Shown in pieces: positions 1 through 8,009 of a stretch of DNA of 23,507 nucleotides; position 1 is the first letter of the stretch; every line of letters begins with the position of its first letter. A program made the translations under genes and the position numbers. Location: positions 1 through 23,507 of the forward strand of contig SXZN01000064.1 of the NCBI GenBank assembly GCA_005787865.1. Reading direction: 5' to 3'. The stretch comes from Opitutaceae bacterium (lineage in GTDB: Bacteria; Verrucomicrobiota; Verrucomicrobiia; Opitutales; Opitutaceae). Under the pieces are notes generated by a model that was not told the origin of the DNA, did not search any database, and worked only from the letters and a program-made list of their open reading frames with translations.

Positions 1-1734
1 GGCACCACGGCGCTTGCGCTGTCGGCCCCATCGCCGGATGGGCGTTGGCTGGGTTATGGTTTGGCGCGCGGGGGTTCCGATTGGCGTGAGTTACGGTTGC
101 GGGATATCGCCTCCGGTTTAGATGCACCCGATATCATTAAATGGGCAAAATTTACTGGTCTAAGTTGGACCCACGATAGCCAAGGTTTTTTTTACGCCCG
201 TTACCCCGAGCCGGCGGGCGGAGATAGCAAAGTTTTCAGCAAACTTGAAAATCGCGCGATTTATTACCACCGCGTGGGTACTCCGCAATCGGTCGATCAG
301 CTCATCTTCGCCTTACCCGAGCACCCGACGTGGAATTTCGGCGGGACGGTTTCGCCTGATGGCCGCTACCTGGTGATCGCCATTTCCCAACCCGGCAAGT
401 TGGGGAACAGCATTTACTATCTCGATCTGCTCTCGGCGCAGCAGCCGCAGTTTACCGGACCAGTCGTGAAATTAATTGATGCTTTTACCAGCAGCTATGA
501 TTTTCTGGGCAATCAAGCTGGCCGTTTTTATTTTACCACTGATCAAGCGGCGGCGCGGGGCAAAATTGTAGCATGGCCGCTGGACGGAAGCGCCCCAGTC
601 ACGGTTATCGCGGAATCGCCGGATGTCCTGGAGCGCGCGCGAATTTCGGCGGGTCACTTGGTGGTGATTTATATGCATGATGCGGTAAATCGCGTGGCGC
701 TGTTTACTCTCGACGGTCAGGCGGCGGGCGAAATCCCGCTGCCGGGGTTGGGTTCAGTGGCGGCGATCTCAGGACAATTTAATGATCCGGAATTATTTAT
801 TGGCTATTCTTCGTATCTCGCGCCGGGCGTCGTGCTGCGGCATGATTTAGGCACGCATAAAACCGAGATTTATCAGGAAACTAAAATCGATTTTGACCCG
901 ACGCATTATGAGGTGAACCAAGTTTTCTTTCCTTCCAAGGATGGCACCAAAATTCCGCTGTTTCTGGTGCATAAAAAAAATCTCCAGCGCGATGGCACGG
1001 CCCCCACTTGGCTCTATGGCTATGGTGGATTTAATATTTCCTTTAAACCTACTTTCGCTGTGCCGCCGCTGGCGTGGATTGAACGCGGAGGAATTTACGC
1101 CTATGTTTGTCTGCGTGGCGGTGGCGAATATGGGGACGAATGGCATAAAGCTGGCACGAAAGAGCGAAAGCAGAACGTGTTTGATGACTATATTGGCGCG
1201 GCGGACTGGCTCGTTGCGCAGGGCTATACGGCGCATAAAAAATTAGTGTTGGATGGCCGCTCGAATGGCGGACTTTTACTGGCAGCCGTCCTTAATCAAC
1301 GCCCTGATCTGGCAGCGGCGGCCGTACCGGCGGTGGGCGTTATGGATATGCTGCGCTTTCATAAATTTACCGTCGGCGCTGGTTGGTCCTCAGATTATGG
1401 CAACTCAGACACGCCGGAAGGTTTTCGCTACCTGATCGCGTATTCGCCGTTGCATACCATTAAGGCCGGTGCGGCGTATCCGGCGATTTTAGTGACGACC
1501 GGCGAGCACGACGATCGCGTCTTTCCGGCGCATTCCTACAAGTACACCGCGACCGCGCAGGCCTTAGCTGATCCCACGAGTGGTCCTATATTGATTCACA
1601 TTGCAGCGAATGCCGGCCACGGCGGTTCCAGTGGCACGTCGCCGGTCTCAAAAACAATCGAGGACTGGGCTTTGCGGATGGGCTTTGGGGCGCATTTCAC
1701 AGGCTGGCTGGCGGGTGCCCCGGCGCGCCCGTGA
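1..1734 (+). CDS. Prolyl oligopeptidase family serine peptidase (S9A), 3' part
   Basis: The reading frame is open from the first base (GTTALALSAPSPDGRWLGYG...), so the true start lies left of the window and about 577 residues are visible. Family members run near 700 residues, so roughly 120-150 are missing, including any signal peptide. The N-terminal half has repeated blade-like SPDGR segments typical of the S9A beta-propeller. The C-terminal half is the alpha/beta hydrolase. The nucleophile is Ser in GRSNGGLL (codon 1261-1263), the acid lies in GEHDDRV (codons 1510-1515), and the His is in NAGHGG (codon 1618-1620). YGGFN and the LRGGGEYG oxyanion region are also present. It is expected to cut short peptides after proline; its location, cytoplasm or periplasm, cannot be read here. 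The usual GGSNGG is GRSNGG, a modest variation. The gene ends with TGA at 1732-1734 and stands alone. Confidence 0.95.
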   Translation, partial: GTTALALSAPSPDGRWLGYGLARGGSDWRELRLRDIASGLDAPDIIKWAKFTGLSWTHDSQGFFYARYPEPAGGDSKVFSKLENRAIYYHRVGTPQSVDQLIFALPEHPTWNFGGTVSPDGRYLVIAISQPGKLGNSIYYLDLLSAQQPQFTGPVVKLIDAFTSSYDFLGNQAGRFYFTTDQAAARGKIVAWPLDGSAPVTVIAESPDVLERARISAGHLVVIYMHDAVNRVALFTLDGQAAGEIPLPGLGSVAAISGQFNDPELFIGYSSYLAPGVVLRHDLGTHKTEIYQETKIDFDPTHYEVNQVFFPSKDGTKIPLFLVHKKNLQRDGTAPTWLYGYGGFNISFKPTFAVPPLAWIERGGIYAYVCLRGGGEYGDEWHKAGTKERKQNVFDDYIGAADWLVAQGYTAHKKLVLDGRSNGGLLLAAVLNQRPDLAAAAVPAVGVMDMLRFHKFTVGAGWSSDYGNSDTPEGFRYLIAYSPLHTIKAGAAYPAILVTTGEHDDRVFPAHSYKYTATAQALADPTSGPILIHIAANAGHGGSSGTSPVSKTIEDWALRMGFGAHFTGWLAGAPARP

Positions 1735-1812
1735 GTCGAGCGGGCTCACATAACCAAGTCCGGTCGCTCGGTGGCTCAAGCAAGGTGTAGCTCGGGCAAA
1801 AAGCTACCGCAT

Positions 1813-1840
1813 TTGCCAAGTCAGCCAACCTCGGTATAAC
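1813..1840 (+). promoter_or_regulatory. Candidate sigma70-type promoter for the flavin oxidoreductase gene
   Basis: A -35-like TTGCCA (1813-1818) is followed after 16 bases by a -10-like TATAAC (1835-1840). Each matches the consensus at five of six positions. Only 8 bases separate the -10 box from the ATG at 1849, so a normal start site would fall at about 1847-1849 and the mRNA would be leaderless or nearly so. This is a visual match only. Confidence 0.45.
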
Positions 1841-1848
1841 CTAGAGCC

Positions 1849-2904
1849 ATGTCTTCGCTCCACGCTTCGCTTCGCCTCGGTGCTCTGCAGCTGCCGAACC
1901 GTATTATTATGGCTCCGCTCACGCGTTGTCGCGCGGGGGTCGGCCGCGTGCCGACGGAGCTCATGCTGAACTATTATGTGCAGCGGGCTTCGGCCGGCTT
2001 GATTTTGTCCGAGGCCACGGCCGTGGATCCCCTGGGGGTGGGCTATCCGGACACGCCGGGGATTTGGTCGGAGGAGCAAGTGATCGGATGGAAAAAAATT
2101 ACTGCAGCGGTCCAAGCCGCCGGTGGGCGCATCGTGCTGCAGCTTTGGCACGTCGGTCGCGTATCCGATCCATTTTATTTGAATGGAGCTATGCCCGTTG
2201 CCCCAAGCGCGATCGCGGCGGCCGGTAATGTCAGTCTGATTCGACCCGCGAAAGCCTTCGTCACCCCGCGTGCGTTAGAGCGCGCAGAGCTGCCAGAAAT
2301 TATTGCGATGTTTCGGCACGGGGCGCAGCAGGCCTTGCGGGCTGGCTTCGATGGGGTCGAATTGCATGGAGCTAATGGTTATCTTTTGGATCAATTTTTG
2401 CAGGACAGCTCGAACGTGCGCACGGACGAGTATGGCGGCACAATTGCCAATCGGGCCCGCTTGCCGTTGGCCGTTACCGATGCGGTGATTAGCGTCTGGG
2501 GCGCGGATCGCGTGGGTTACCATCTCGCGCCACGCGGTGATGCGCATGGCATGGGGGATAGCGATCGGTTGAGCACGTTTAGTTATTTAGCTACGGAATT
2601 AGGTAAGCGTAAGCTCGCATTTCTTTGTGCGCGGGAGTCGCTCGAGGAACCCCGACTCGGACCAGCGCTTAAGCGCGCGTTTGGCGGGGTTTATATTGCG
2701 AATCAAGGACACACGCTGGAGACGGCGCAGCAAGTGTTAGCAGCTGGTGAGGCGGACGCAGTCGCGTGGGGCCGGCTCTTCATTGCCAATCCTGATTTGC
2801 CGCATCGCTTGCAGATCGGGGCAGCCCTTAATGCGCCTAATGTAGCCACATTTTATGGGGGCCAAGCTGAGGGCTACACGGATTACCCAGCCCTGCATGC
2901 TTGA
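1849..2904 (+). CDS. Old Yellow Enzyme family NADH:flavin oxidoreductase (alkene reductase)
   Basis: This 351-residue protein is a full-length classical Old Yellow Enzyme, an FMN-binding TIM barrel that reduces activated C=C bonds or nitro compounds with NAD(P)H. Landmarks are MAPLTRCRA (Thr25, flavin contact), LQLWHVGR (Gln98, Trp100), LHGANGYLLDQFL (His173/Asn176 substrate pair and Tyr178 proton donor), RTDEYGG, WGRLFIANPDLP (Arg309, flavin phosphate) and the closing GYTDYP. The substrate pair is His/Asn, as in yeast OYE. At the position of PETN reductase Arg233 (OYE1 Arg243), in the usual R-x-S-P segment, this protein has His225 (YHLAP). The ATG at 1849 has no Shine-Dalgarno sequence. It sits 114 bases after the peptidase gene and appears monocistronic. 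The physiological substrate is unknown. Confidence 0.93.
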   Translation: MSSLHASLRLGALQLPNRIIMAPLTRCRAGVGRVPTELMLNYYVQRASAGLILSEATAVDPLGVGYPDTPGIWSEEQVIGWKKITAAVQAAGGRIVLQLWHVGRVSDPFYLNGAMPVAPSAIAAAGNVSLIRPAKAFVTPRALERAELPEIIAMFRHGAQQALRAGFDGVELHGANGYLLDQFLQDSSNVRTDEYGGTIANRARLPLAVTDAVISVWGADRVGYHLAPRGDAHGMGDSDRLSTFSYLATELGKRKLAFLCARESLEEPRLGPALKRAFGGVYIANQGHTLETAQQVLAAGEADAVAWGRLFIANPDLPHRLQIGAALNAPNVATFYGGQAEGYTDYPALHA

Positions 2905-2965
2905 ATTTACGATCGGCGGGGGGGTGACGCTAAGGGCAATTTTTTAGCATTTGGGTGGCGGCGCA

Positions 2966-2994
2966 TTGTCTCAGCCGCGGATAAGTCATAAAAT
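2966..2994 (+). promoter_or_regulatory. Candidate promoter for serA-plsY
   Basis: TTGTCT (2966-2971), a 17-base spacer and TAAAAT (2989-2994) give four and five matches to the -35 and -10 consensus. The implied transcript would start near 3001 and carry a leader of about 64 bases before the serA ATG at 3065. No riboswitch or attenuator fold is evident in that leader. This is a visual match only. Confidence 0.35.
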
Positions 2995-3064
2995 TGGTTC
3001 AGTCGCGGTAGAATTAATCCTGCAAGGTTGCCTTTTCGGCGCGCGCCCTGCTTGTTGGCGCTGC

Positions 3065-4654
3065 ATGAAAATCCTCGTCGCCGACAAAATTTCCCCGAAG
3101 GGCGTCGCTTTCTTGCGGCAGCAACCGGGCTTCGAAGTCATCGAGGCTTATGGTTCTTCGCCGGCTAAAATATTGGAACTCGTGCGCGATGTGCAGGCCA
3201 TTGCCGTGCGCTCTGAGACTAAAATTAACGCGGAGGTATTTGCGGCTGCGCCCCTGCTTAAGGTGGTGGGTCGCGCGGGCGTGGGGGTTGACAATGTCGA
3301 TGTGGAGGCCGCGACCGAGCACGGGGTGATTGTGATGAACACGCCGTTGGGCAATACGATCGCGACGGCTGAATTGACGTTTACGCATATCCTTTGTGGG
3401 GCCCGTCCCGTGCCGCAGGCCGCCGCTTCGATGAAAGCGGGGCAGTGGGATCGGAAAAATTTCTCAGGTATTGAGTTATTTAAAAAAACTCTAGGCATAG
3501 TTGGCCTCGGCCGCATCGGGACCGAGGTCGCTAAGCGGGCGCAAGCCTTCGGGATGCGCGTCGTGGCTTTCGATCCTTACCTTGCGCCGAGTCGGGCCAA
3601 AGCGATGCAGATTGAAGCCGTCACGTTAGATGAATTATTGGCGCAGGCGGATTACATTACCGTGCACATGCCGCTGACCGAGCAGACTAAATACATGATC
3701 GATGAGGCGGCGCTGGCTAAGTGCAAAAAAGGCGTGCGGCTTTTTAACTGCGCCCGCGGCGGCATTATTAAAGAAGCGGCCCTGATTGCAGGTTTGAAAT
3801 CAGGTCAAGTGGCGGCCGCTGGGCTCGATGTTTATGAAGAGGAGCCGCTGGCGGCGAACAGTGAACTGCGGCAATTGCCAAACGTCACGCTCACCCCGCA
3901 TCTCGGGGCTTCTACCGCTGAGGCGCAGGATGCCGTCGGGATTGAAATTGCGGAGCAGATCGCCGATGTGCTCAACGGGGGCGTTATCAGTAACGCCGTG
4001 AATATGCCCTCCTTGGATGCGACGACGCTCAAGCTGATCGGACCCTATTTAGAGCTCGGCGCTAAGCTGGGTACGTTGGTGCAGCAGCTAGCGAATAATC
4101 GGGTGGAGCGTCTGCGGATTACTTACTGGGGAAAGATTGTGGAGTTGGATGCGAATCCGGTGACACGTGCGATTCAGCGGGGCTTTCTCAGCCGCATTAG
4201 TAGCGATGGCCTTAATTATATTAATGCACCGCTCATCATGCAGCGCCTAGGCGTGCAGGTGGATATTACCAAATCCAACGTCGAGACCGATTACACCGAG
4301 CTCATGCAGGTGGAAGCGATCACAGCGGATGGGAAAATTTTCTCCGCAATGGGCACGTTGTTGGGCAAAGCAAACAGTCCGCGGCTGGTATCTCTGAATG
4401 GTCGTGAGGTTGAAGCCGCCCCCACGGGCGCCTTGCTGATTTACGAAAATCATGACGAGCCTGGGATCATCGGCATGGTCGGCATGCTCTTGGGGCGCGA
4501 TCAAGTGAACATCGCGGCGATGTCCTTGAGTCGCAATAATGCCGGGGGCACGGCACTCTGCGTGTTGAATTTGGATAGCCAGCCCTCCGTCGCCGCGCTT
4601 AAGGAATTGACCAACCATCGGGCGATTAAGCACGCTGTGGTGGTCAACCTTTGA
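3065..4654 (+). CDS. serA: D-3-phosphoglycerate dehydrogenase
   Basis: It oxidises 3-phosphoglycerate to 3-phosphohydroxypyruvate with NAD+, the first step of serine synthesis. The 529 residues match the long SerA form: split substrate and NAD-binding domains (about 1-315), an intervening ASB-type domain (about 320-445) and a C-terminal ACT domain (about 455-529, LLIYENHDEPGIIG). The NAD fold shows GLGRIG (147-152). The catalytic trio of 2-hydroxyacid dehydrogenases is Arg231 (NCARGG), Glu260 (EEEP) and His279 (TPHLGAS). The frame is open further upstream to 2951, but the ATG at 3065 gives the canonical MKILVADKIS start. The ACT domain suggests serine feedback, as in the family. The stop codon overlaps the plsY start (TGATG), so the two genes are probably co-transcribed and translationally coupled. 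Confidence 0.97.
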   Translation: MKILVADKISPKGVAFLRQQPGFEVIEAYGSSPAKILELVRDVQAIAVRSETKINAEVFAAAPLLKVVGRAGVGVDNVDVEAATEHGVIVMNTPLGNTIATAELTFTHILCGARPVPQAAASMKAGQWDRKNFSGIELFKKTLGIVGLGRIGTEVAKRAQAFGMRVVAFDPYLAPSRAKAMQIEAVTLDELLAQADYITVHMPLTEQTKYMIDEAALAKCKKGVRLFNCARGGIIKEAALIAGLKSGQVAAAGLDVYEEEPLAANSELRQLPNVTLTPHLGASTAEAQDAVGIEIAEQIADVLNGGVISNAVNMPSLDATTLKLIGPYLELGAKLGTLVQQLANNRVERLRITYWGKIVELDANPVTRAIQRGFLSRISSDGLNYINAPLIMQRLGVQVDITKSNVETDYTELMQVEAITADGKIFSAMGTLLGKANSPRLVSLNGREVEAAPTGALLIYENHDEPGIIGMVGMLLGRDQVNIAAMSLSRNNAGGTALCVLNLDSQPSVAALKELTNHRAIKHAVVVNL

Positions 4655-5268
4655 TGATGAATATTTGGTTTATTAGCTCTGCGGCGGTCGGCTATCTTCT
4701 CGGCTCCTTGCCTTTTGGCTACTGGGTGGCGCGGGCGCATGGGGTGGATATATTTAAAGTAGGCAGCGGCAATCCTGGCGCCACGAATGTTAAACGAACG
4801 CTGGGGGCTAAAGCGGGCAATACGGTCCTCGCTCTGGATGTCGCCAAGGGGGCCATCGCGACCGCCTGGCCGTTGTTGCCGATAGTGACGGCGCCCGCTG
4901 CGACGACCCTCGCACTCATCGGCGTCGTTGCGGCGGTCTTGGGCCATTCTTTTTCGATCTTCACGCGCTTTCGCGGCGGCAAAGGAGTGGCGACCGCGGC
5001 CGGTGGGCTCTTGGTTTTAGCGCCGGTGGCCTGTGCGATCGCGGCGGCGACTTGGGTCGTGGCGCTTTATGTTTTTCGCTATGTTTCGCTGGCTTCCATT
5101 TTGGCGGCAATAGCCGCAATCACCGCGAGTTGGCTGCTACCCCATCAGGTCGCAAGCAGTGTTATTGTTTCACTGCTCGCGGGGTTTGTTATTCTGCGGC
5201 ATCACGAAAATATTAAGCGCTTGCTGAGTGGGACGGAGAACAAGTGGCACCGGAAGCCTCGAGTTTAA
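4654..5268 (+). CDS. plsY: Glycerol-3-phosphate acyltransferase PlsY
   Basis: PlsY transfers an acyl group from acyl-phosphate to glycerol-3-phosphate, giving lysophosphatidate in the inner membrane, the first step of phospholipid synthesis. The protein is about 204 residues with several hydrophobic segments. The three conserved motifs are visible: GSLPFG (17-22), GSGNPGATNV (37-46) and the RFRGGKGVAT loop in the middle third. The frame also includes a TTG at 4651, but the ATG at 4654 shares its A with the serA stop TGA, a classic TGATG coupling; an ATG at 4657 is equally possible. A GGTGG about 10 bases upstream, inside serA, is one of the few Shine-Dalgarno-like sequences in the window. Confidence 0.96.
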   Translation: MMNIWFISSAAVGYLLGSLPFGYWVARAHGVDIFKVGSGNPGATNVKRTLGAKAGNTVLALDVAKGAIATAWPLLPIVTAPAATTLALIGVVAAVLGHSFSIFTRFRGGKGVATAAGGLLVLAPVACAIAAATWVVALYVFRYVSLASILAAIAAITASWLLPHQVASSVIVSLLAGFVILRHHENIKRLLSGTENKWHRKPRV

Positions 5269-5329
5269 TTTTATCAGCTCGGCGTCGCTGTTATGACGTA
5301 AGGCCCGCACTCCCTCCTTGCCAACTGGT

Positions 5330-5341
5330 GCCTCGCGAGGC
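5330..5341. repeat. Perfect 12-base palindrome upstream of lysC
   Basis: GCCTCGCGAGGC is perfectly self-complementary and lies 20 bases upstream of the lysC ATG, in the 93-base gap after plsY. It is flanked by TGG and CCA, which could lengthen it with one bulge. It could be an operator or a leader hairpin. No lysine riboswitch or T-box is recognisable, because the gap is too short. Confidence 0.35.
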
Positions 5342-5361
5342 CATTTAACCTGTTTGTAACC

Positions 5362-6576
5362 ATGGCTCTTATCGTGCAGAAATATGGCGGCACCTCCGTG
5401 GGTGACGTCGACCGCATAAAAAATGTGGCCCAGCGCATTCAAAAAACGCGCGCGGCAGGCCATCAGCTGGTGATTGTCGTTTCTGCCCGCTCGGGGGTGA
5501 CCAACGAGTTAATCGCACGCGCCAAAGCGATCAATGATCACCCGGATACTCGGGAAATGGACATGTTGCTCGCCATTGGTGAACAAGAAACCATCGCGCT
5601 TACGGCCATGGCGCTGCATGCGCTCAACATCCCCGCGGTTTCCTACACGGGCGCGCAGGCCGGAATTTTTACGGATCAAGTCTTCACCAAAGCCAAAATT
5701 AAGAAAATCAATCCGCAGCCGATCCTGAAAGACCTGCAGGACGGCAAGGTGGTTATCGTGGCTGGTTTTCAGGGCATCAACGACGAGGGGCAGATTACCA
5801 CGCTCGGTCGGGGCGGCTCGGATCTTACGGCGATTGCCTTGGCCGCGGCTTGTCGAGCGGACAAATGCGAAATCTACACCGATGTAGACGGCGTCTATAC
5901 GGCTGATCCGCGCATTGTAAAAAACGCTAAAAAAATTGATGAGATCAGTTACGACGAAATGCTCGAACTCGCGAGTCTCGGCTCAAAAGTTATGCAATCG
6001 CGCTCCGTGGAATTCGCTAAACAATACGGGGTCGTTTTCGAAGTGCGCAGTAGCTTTAACCACAACCCAGGAACTATCGTGAAAGAAGAAGTCGCCTATA
6101 TGGAAAAAGTCGTCGTGCGCGGAGTCGCGCTCGATAAAGATCAGGCCAAAGTTGTCATCAGCAGCTTGCCGGACAAACCTGCCACCGCCGCCACTATTTT
6201 TAACGCGTTGGCCAATGCCAGCATTAACGTGGATATGATTGTGCAGACCGTCGGCCACACGGGGAGCGTTGATTTAACCTTCACCGTGCAACGGGATGAT
6301 GCGGCCAATGCGGTCAAGGTTTTGCCGGCAATCCTCGCCCAGATTGGCGGCGGCGAGTTGAAGGCTTTTGACAACATCGCCAAACTCTCCGTCGTCGGCG
6401 TGGGCATGCGCACGCACGCGGGCGTCGCCGCCACTCTTTTCACAGCGCTGGGCAACGCGGGGATAAATATACAGTTAATCGCGACCTCCGAAATTAAGAT
6501 TACCGTGGCGGTCGATCGCGCCCGCGCCGAGGAGGCCCAGCGGGTGGCCCACGACGCGTTTGCTTTAGGGCAATAA
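5362..6576 (+). CDS. lysC: Aspartate kinase
   Basis: It phosphorylates aspartate to aspartyl-4-phosphate, the entry to lysine, threonine and methionine synthesis. The 404 residues fit the monofunctional class with two C-terminal ACT domains. The N-terminus carries KYGGTSVG (7-14). GFQGINDEGQITTLGRGGSD is the nucleotide and aspartate loop, and YTDVDGVYTADPR follows. The ACT domains are at about 265-335 (TAATIFNALANASINVDMI) and 340-404 (VGVGMRTHAGVAATLF), where lysine or threonine feedback would act. The ATG at 5362 has no Shine-Dalgarno sequence. thrC follows 74 bases downstream on the same strand; homoserine dehydrogenase and homoserine kinase are not in the window. Confidence 0.97.
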   Translation: MALIVQKYGGTSVGDVDRIKNVAQRIQKTRAAGHQLVIVVSARSGVTNELIARAKAINDHPDTREMDMLLAIGEQETIALTAMALHALNIPAVSYTGAQAGIFTDQVFTKAKIKKINPQPILKDLQDGKVVIVAGFQGINDEGQITTLGRGGSDLTAIALAAACRADKCEIYTDVDGVYTADPRIVKNAKKIDEISYDEMLELASLGSKVMQSRSVEFAKQYGVVFEVRSSFNHNPGTIVKEEVAYMEKVVVRGVALDKDQAKVVISSLPDKPATAATIFNALANASINVDMIVQTVGHTGSVDLTFTVQRDDAANAVKVLPAILAQIGGGELKAFDNIAKLSVVGVGMRTHAGVAATLFTALGNAGINIQLIATSEIKITVAVDRARAEEAQRVAHDAFALGQ

Positions 6577-6650
6577 GGCCGAGGCGGCGGACATAATCTC
6601 GTGCAACGGTTAACCAGAAATTTGGCCACCGGGGGCAAATTCGCCGACGC

Positions 6651-8009
6651 ATGAAATTTATCAGCACCCGCGGGCAGACGGAGCCGCATAGTTTTACCCA
6701 AGCGCTCGCGGTTGGGCTGGCGCCAGATGGCGGGTTGTTTTTACCCGAACACTTGCCCGATATTTCTCCACGCTTAGGGGGCTGGGGAAATTTGAGTTAC
6801 GCGGACCTTTGTACGGAGTTTCTGGCCATTTTCGCTACCGATATTCCCGATGAGGTCCTCAGTCGAATCGTGCATCGGTCATGTGCGCATTTTTCCCATC
6901 CGCAGATTGCTCCGTTACAGGCGCTCGATGAGCGTACTTTCGTGTTGGAGCTTTTCCATGGCCCCACGCTCGCCTTCAAAGATTTTGCCCTGCAATTGCT
7001 CGGTAACCTTTATGAATATCAGGGCGGCTTAAGTGGGCAGAGTATTAATGTTTTGGGCGCCACTTCGGGTGACACTGGGGCGGCGGCGATTCATGGACTG
7101 TTGGGCAAGCCACGTTCCGCGGTGTTCATGCTTTATCCCGAGGGCCGGATCTCGCCGTTGCAGGAACGGCAGATGACCTGCACCGGAGCTAATAATATTT
7201 ATGCACTAGCGATCGACGGTAGTTTTGATGATGCCCAGCGCATCATTAAATCGATTTTTAACGACCGTACTTTTAGTCAGCAGCACCGGTTATCCGTAGT
7301 TAATTCGATCAATCTCGTCCGGATTTTGGCGCAATGTGTCTATTACCTCTACGCGTGGCTGCAATTGCCCGTAGCGGACCGCCAGCGGGTGGAGTTTGTG
7401 GTGCCGACTGGTAATTTCGGCAATATTTTTGCGGGCTGGCTGTTGGCTGAGATGGGCGTCCCAATCTTGGGCTTCAAACTTGCGACTAATCAGAACGATA
7501 TCCTCCATCGGCTTTTCACCACTGGTGAATATCGGATTGGGGCCGTGCAGCCGAGTCTGGCTCCCTCGATGGATATTCAAGTCGCCTCGAATTTTGAGCG
7601 CTTTCTTTATTATGAGCTCGGGGGTGACGCCGCGCAGTTGCGGCAAGTCATGCACACCTTGCAGACCACCGGGGTGCATCGGTTTGCTAATCTTGATCAC
7701 TCGACCTTCAGCACTTCGCGAGCGACCGATGCCGATATTACGAGTAACCTCCGGCGAGTCTATGAGACCTACGGTTATATCGTCGATCCGCACACCGCCT
7801 GCGCGTTCCAAGATCTGCATCCTGATCGACTCAGTATTGTGCTGGCGACGGCCCATCCGGCGAAATTTCCGGCGGCAATTGCGGCGGCGATTAAACAGGA
7901 GCCGGTGCATGCGACGCTGGAGGCTCTGAAGTCGCGCCCAGTAGTAAAATACCGATTACCCGCCGACGAGGCCGCAATCAGAGCCTTTATCACCGCTCGC
8001 GCGGTTTAG
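6651..8009 (+). CDS. thrC: Threonine synthase
   Basis: This PLP enzyme converts O-phosphohomoserine to threonine. The 452 residues match the longer bacterial/fungal class of ThrC. The N-terminal ISTRG and GLAPDGGLFLPE, and the PLP lysine in HGPTLAFKDFALQLLG (Lys110), are diagnostic. GATSGDTGAAA (about 136-146) and VPTGNFGNIFAG contact the PLP phosphate and the substrate. The ATG at 6651 starts MKFISTRGQ and lacks a Shine-Dalgarno sequence. It follows lysC on the same strand, so both ends of the threonine branch are probably expressed together. Its TAG stop at 8007-8009 overlaps the TAA of the convergent phospholipase D gene by two bases. Confidence 0.97.
   Translation: MKFISTRGQTEPHSFTQALAVGLAPDGGLFLPEHLPDISPRLGGWGNLSYADLCTEFLAIFATDIPDEVLSRIVHRSCAHFSHPQIAPLQALDERTFVLELFHGPTLAFKDFALQLLGNLYEYQGGLSGQSINVLGATSGDTGAAAIHGLLGKPRSAVFMLYPEGRISPLQERQMTCTGANNIYALAIDGSFDDAQRIIKSIFNDRTFSQQHRLSVVNSINLVRILAQCVYYLYAWLQLPVADRQRVEFVVPTGNFGNIFAGWLLAEMGVPILGFKLATNQNDILHRLFTTGEYRIGAVQPSLAPSMDIQVASNFERFLYYELGGDAAQLRQVMHTLQTTGVHRFANLDHSTFSTSRATDADITSNLRRVYETYGYIVDPHTACAFQDLHPDRLSIVLATAHPAKFPAAIAAAIKQEPVHATLEALKSRPVVKYRLPADEAAIRAFITARAV

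Noticed and set aside
1787..1807. GTAGCT/AGCTAC hairpin after the peptidase gene as a terminator
   Set aside because: The 6-base stem with a 9-base loop has no T-run on either strand, and it abuts the proposed promoter.
4501..4982. Minus-strand frames spanning the serA-plsY junction
   Set aside because: Both plus-strand genes are clear here, and the minus peptides are Arg/Ala-rich shadows.
5269..5361. Lysine riboswitch or T-box before lysC
   Set aside because: The 93-base gap is too short for a lysine riboswitch and lacks its conserved elements; only a short palindrome is present.
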